Below, one piece after another: positions 62,198-64,000 of a DNA stretch of 64,000 nucleotides. Both the position numbers and the translations under genes were made by a program. Each line of letters opens with the position of its first letter. Within the stretch, counting starts at the first letter, position 1. Source of the stretch: Telmatobacter sp. DSM 110680 (lineage in GTDB: Bacteria > Acidobacteriota > Terriglobia > Terriglobales > Acidobacteriaceae); the NCBI RefSeq assembly GCF_039994875.1, contig NZ_CP121196.1:4526001-4590000 (forward strand). Direction: 5' to 3'. The notes beneath the pieces are model-generated. The model was given only the letters and a program-made list of their open reading frames with translations. It was not told the DNA's origin and made no database searches.

Positions 62198-63261
62198 TGC
62201 TTCACCAGTTTGGCCTTGGGCACGTACACCTCGGCCGTCATCCCGGGAACAAACTTCTCTTCAGGGTTATCAATCAGCAGCTTGAGGCGAACCGTCCTGA
62301 TATCGCGTTTGCGGCCGCCATTGATATCTCGCTGGGTTGCAAAATCTGCCTCTGCTGACTTCGCGATCACTTTTCCCTGCACCGTTGCTCCGCTCGGCAT
62401 CACGACTTTCAGACTGTCGCCGATTTGGACGGAGTCGGCCTGCGTCTCGGGAAGTGGAGCATAGACCCAGGTTTGCGACAGGTCCATCACCGTTGCAATC
62501 GTGCCGCCGGCAGCAAGCACTTCACCCTGCCGAGCTGCCAGCACATTCACTTTGCCGGAGACGGGCGCGACCACCTGTGCATATCCAAGTTCGACATGGG
62601 CCTGATCGGCGAGTGCCTTCGCATTTTGTACAATTCCGCGCGTCGATGCCACGGTCTGTGCTGACACGCGCGCCAGCAGTTCGTGCGCGTGTGCCTGCTG
62701 CAGTGCTGCTTTCGCTGCAGCCACATTCGCGTTGGCCGAGGCCACTGCGGCTTCGGCGGCATTCAGGCTCGTTACCGCTTCGTCCCTGGCCTGATCGCTG
62801 GCAATTCCCTGCTTCGCAAGGGCAACGGTTCGCGATGTATCGGCCTTTTGATGTTCAAGGTTTGCCTGTGCCTGGGCCAGTGCCGCCTGGCTGGCTTTGA
62901 CCTGCGCTTCGGCGTTGACTGAAGCGCTCGAAACTTCGCCTTGATTCTGGCGCTCCGTTTCCACGGTCTCGGCAAGCTTTGACTGGTCGCTGAGAACGTT
63001 GGCTTCCGCCGCCTTTTGTTGAGCCGCAAGATCGTCGCTCTCTACAACCGCGATCAGTTCGCCAGCTTTTACCGATTGCCCTTCATCAATATTCAACGTC
63101 TGGATGCGACCAGGTATCTTGGCGCTGACCAGCACCTCATTGGCATCAACGGTACCGATTAGTTTCAGGTCTCCGGAAGTGCGAGCTGTTAGTAAATACC
63201 ACACCAGCGATCCAAGGGTGAGCAGCCCAAGAATCATGAAAACTCTATTTCTTGCGTTCAT
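62194..63261 (-). CDS. HlyD-family membrane-fusion adaptor
   Basis: 355 residues from the ATG at 63261 (GGGAGAACCG directly before it); the frame opens at 63318. N-terminal TM anchor (VFMILGLLTLGSLVWYLLTA), biotinyl-lipoyl-like half (VSAKIPGRIQTLNIDEGQSV), a long alpha-helical hairpin rich in Ala/Gln (about 85-230), the second lipoyl half (VVAPVSGKVNVLAARQGEVL) and a beta-barrel (VKVVMPSGATVQGKVIAKSA). YbhG/HlyD-like periplasmic adaptor linking the ABC pump to an outer-membrane channel, which is not in the window. Overlaps the TetR gene by 17 bp. Confidence 0.92.
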   Translation of the reverse strand: MNARNRVFMILGLLTLGSLVWYLLTARTSGDLKLIGTVDANEVLVSAKIPGRIQTLNIDEGQSVKAGELIAVVESDDLAAQQKAAEANVLSDQSKLAETVETERQNQGEVSSASVNAEAQVKASQAALAQAQANLEHQKADTSRTVALAKQGIASDQARDEAVTSLNAAEAAVASANANVAAAKAALQQAHAHELLARVSAQTVASTRGIVQNAKALADQAHVELGYAQVVAPVSGKVNVLAARQGEVLAAGGTIATVMDLSQTWVYAPLPETQADSVQIGDSLKVVMPSGATVQGKVIAKSAEADFATQRDINGGRKRDIRTVRLKLLIDNPEEKFVPGMTAEVYVPKAKLVKQ

Positions 63262-64000
63262 CGGTTCTCCCAAAAAGGTGCCGAGTTGTCGGCAGTTCAG
63301 GCATTGGAGTGTCAGCAAGCACGCGCGCCGCTAGCTCGGTGCCATGAGCGCGATCCATAAAGACCGCCTTGCCCAGGAACTCTACGACGGCGCGCCGACG
63401 TGCTTCGAGTACATCCGGCGCGAAGGGCTCGAATGGCATCAGCATCCTCCATACCGGTGCGGCCAGAAAATAAAACACGTTGGCTCCCAGCGCTGCCAGG
63501 TGAATTTGCAGCCAGTCCACATCGATCAATTCACCCGACGCAATCCCCTCACGCATCATGGCCTGGTACATCGTCTGCAATGGAGCGAAAACTCGCTTCA
63601 CCAGCACCTGCATCACATCGGATTGCCCTTGATGGAGACGCATCATCTCCTGTTGCATGAGGCTCTGAAATTCCCCCTGCGCCAAGATGCGATCAAAATG
63701 ATCGAGAGCTGCCCGAAGGAGCCGCTCACCTGGAGAAGCATCGCGCAGGAAGACCGCCATGGAGCGATCGCGGATCTTCGCTGAAATCATCTCGACGGCT
63801 GCGAGGTAAAGATTCTCCTTGCTATCGAAGTGATAGTAGAGCAATGCCTTATTCACCCCTGCAGCCGCGGCGATCTGGTCCATCCGCGCTCCCGCCAGCC
63901 CCAGAGCGCTGAATTCGCGCAAGGCTGCGTCGAGAATCCGCGAACGCGTCTCTGAAGAACGATCAGTGGGTGAAGAAGTAATTTGAGATTCAAAAGTCAT
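63245..64000 (-). CDS. TetR-family regulator of the efflux operon (at window edge)
   Basis: 251 residues. N-terminal HTH: RSRILDAALREFSALGLAGA, then MDQIAAAAGVNKALLYYHFD, the TetR signature. The C-terminal ligand domain (about 75-225) contains a TetR_C pattern with FDRILAQGEFQSLMQQEM and FLAAPVWRMLMPF. The ATG is the last codon of the window, so the true start could lie further out. It is the first gene of TetR-HlyD-ABC-ABC, comparable to the CecR-YbhGFSR arrangement, and probably represses that operon. Confidence 0.9.
   Translation of the reverse strand: MTFESQITSSPTDRSSETRSRILDAALREFSALGLAGARMDQIAAAAGVNKALLYYHFDSKENLYLAAVEMISAKIRDRSMAVFLRDASPGERLLRAALDHFDRILAQGEFQSLMQQEMMRLHQGQSDVMQVLVKRVFAPLQTMYQAMMREGIASGELIDVDWLQIHLAALGANVFYFLAAPVWRMLMPFEPFAPDVLEARRRAVVEFLGKAVFMDRAHGTELAARVLADTPMPELPTTRHLFGRTDERKK

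Overview
This 64 kb window looks like a stretch of chromosome from a soil-type Acidobacteriota bacterium, probably class Terriglobia. The assignment is inference, not from a marker gene. It rests on the duplicated MacB/FtsX-type orphan permease common in that phylum, the Asp-box (BNR/sortilin-like) exported protein, bshA for bacillithiol, an Asp-Ser-Gly-Gly Nramp homologue, many Tat or Sec exported proteins, and moderately high GC. Genes are dense on both strands and I see no phage, IS element, CRISPR array or rRNA. There is one tRNA, Val(UAC) with encoded CCA, at 50505-50581.

Layout. 1-9000: the tail of a probable outer-membrane/capsule protein, a VOC protein, the AMPylase SelO, a tandem overlapping xerD-xerC pair (minus strand), a rhodanese/TlpA redox pair (minus), a HAD phosphatase, a MutT-type NUDIX hydrolase, a TPR lipoprotein-like protein and an extended SDR reductase. 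9000-17000: a divergent Nramp transporter, a ribbon-helix-helix-like regulator with an exported partner, two Tat substrates (GH172/DUF2961 and an AcpA-like phosphoesterase) and the large duplicated ABC permease. 17000-25300: an AHSA1-ArsR-PhnB operon under a repeated operator, a nitronate-monooxygenase-like flavoenzyme, an MgtE regulatory module without its membrane channel, an RsbW-like kinase followed by a STAS anti-anti-sigma factor, and LemA with a TPM-domain protein. 26000-36000: two giant disordered PilZ paralogues in tandem, thioredoxin 2, oligopeptidase B, a TonB-domain protein and a LarA-like epimerase.

35856-42654 is a compact stressosome locus: receiver protein, RsbR, RsbS, RsbT, an RsbT-SpoIIE phosphatase fusion, then two histidine kinases. 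The first of these begins with its own RsbT-like domain. No sigma factor or RsbU is present, so the likely output of this stress module is a phosphorelay rather than partner switching onto a sigma factor.

42872-50294 holds a four-gene transglutaminase / circularly permuted ATP-grasp / alpha-E / DUF2126 cluster. Three genes form a minus-strand operon with 4-bp overlaps and the fourth converges on it end to end. The family is predicted to make or cut an unknown peptide-like product.

50500-64000: tRNA-Val, a YdjC-type deacetylase, a ROK kinase, a ferric-reductase-like membrane protein, the large Asp-box exported protein, bshA, three small or poorly known genes, and a TetR-HlyD-ABC-ABC export operon on the minus strand reaching the window edge.

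Start codons were re-chosen where a ribosome binding site or family alignment argued for it. A few genes (VOC, NUDIX, oligopeptidase B) have a -10-like hexamer only 6-9 nt before the start codon and may be leaderless.
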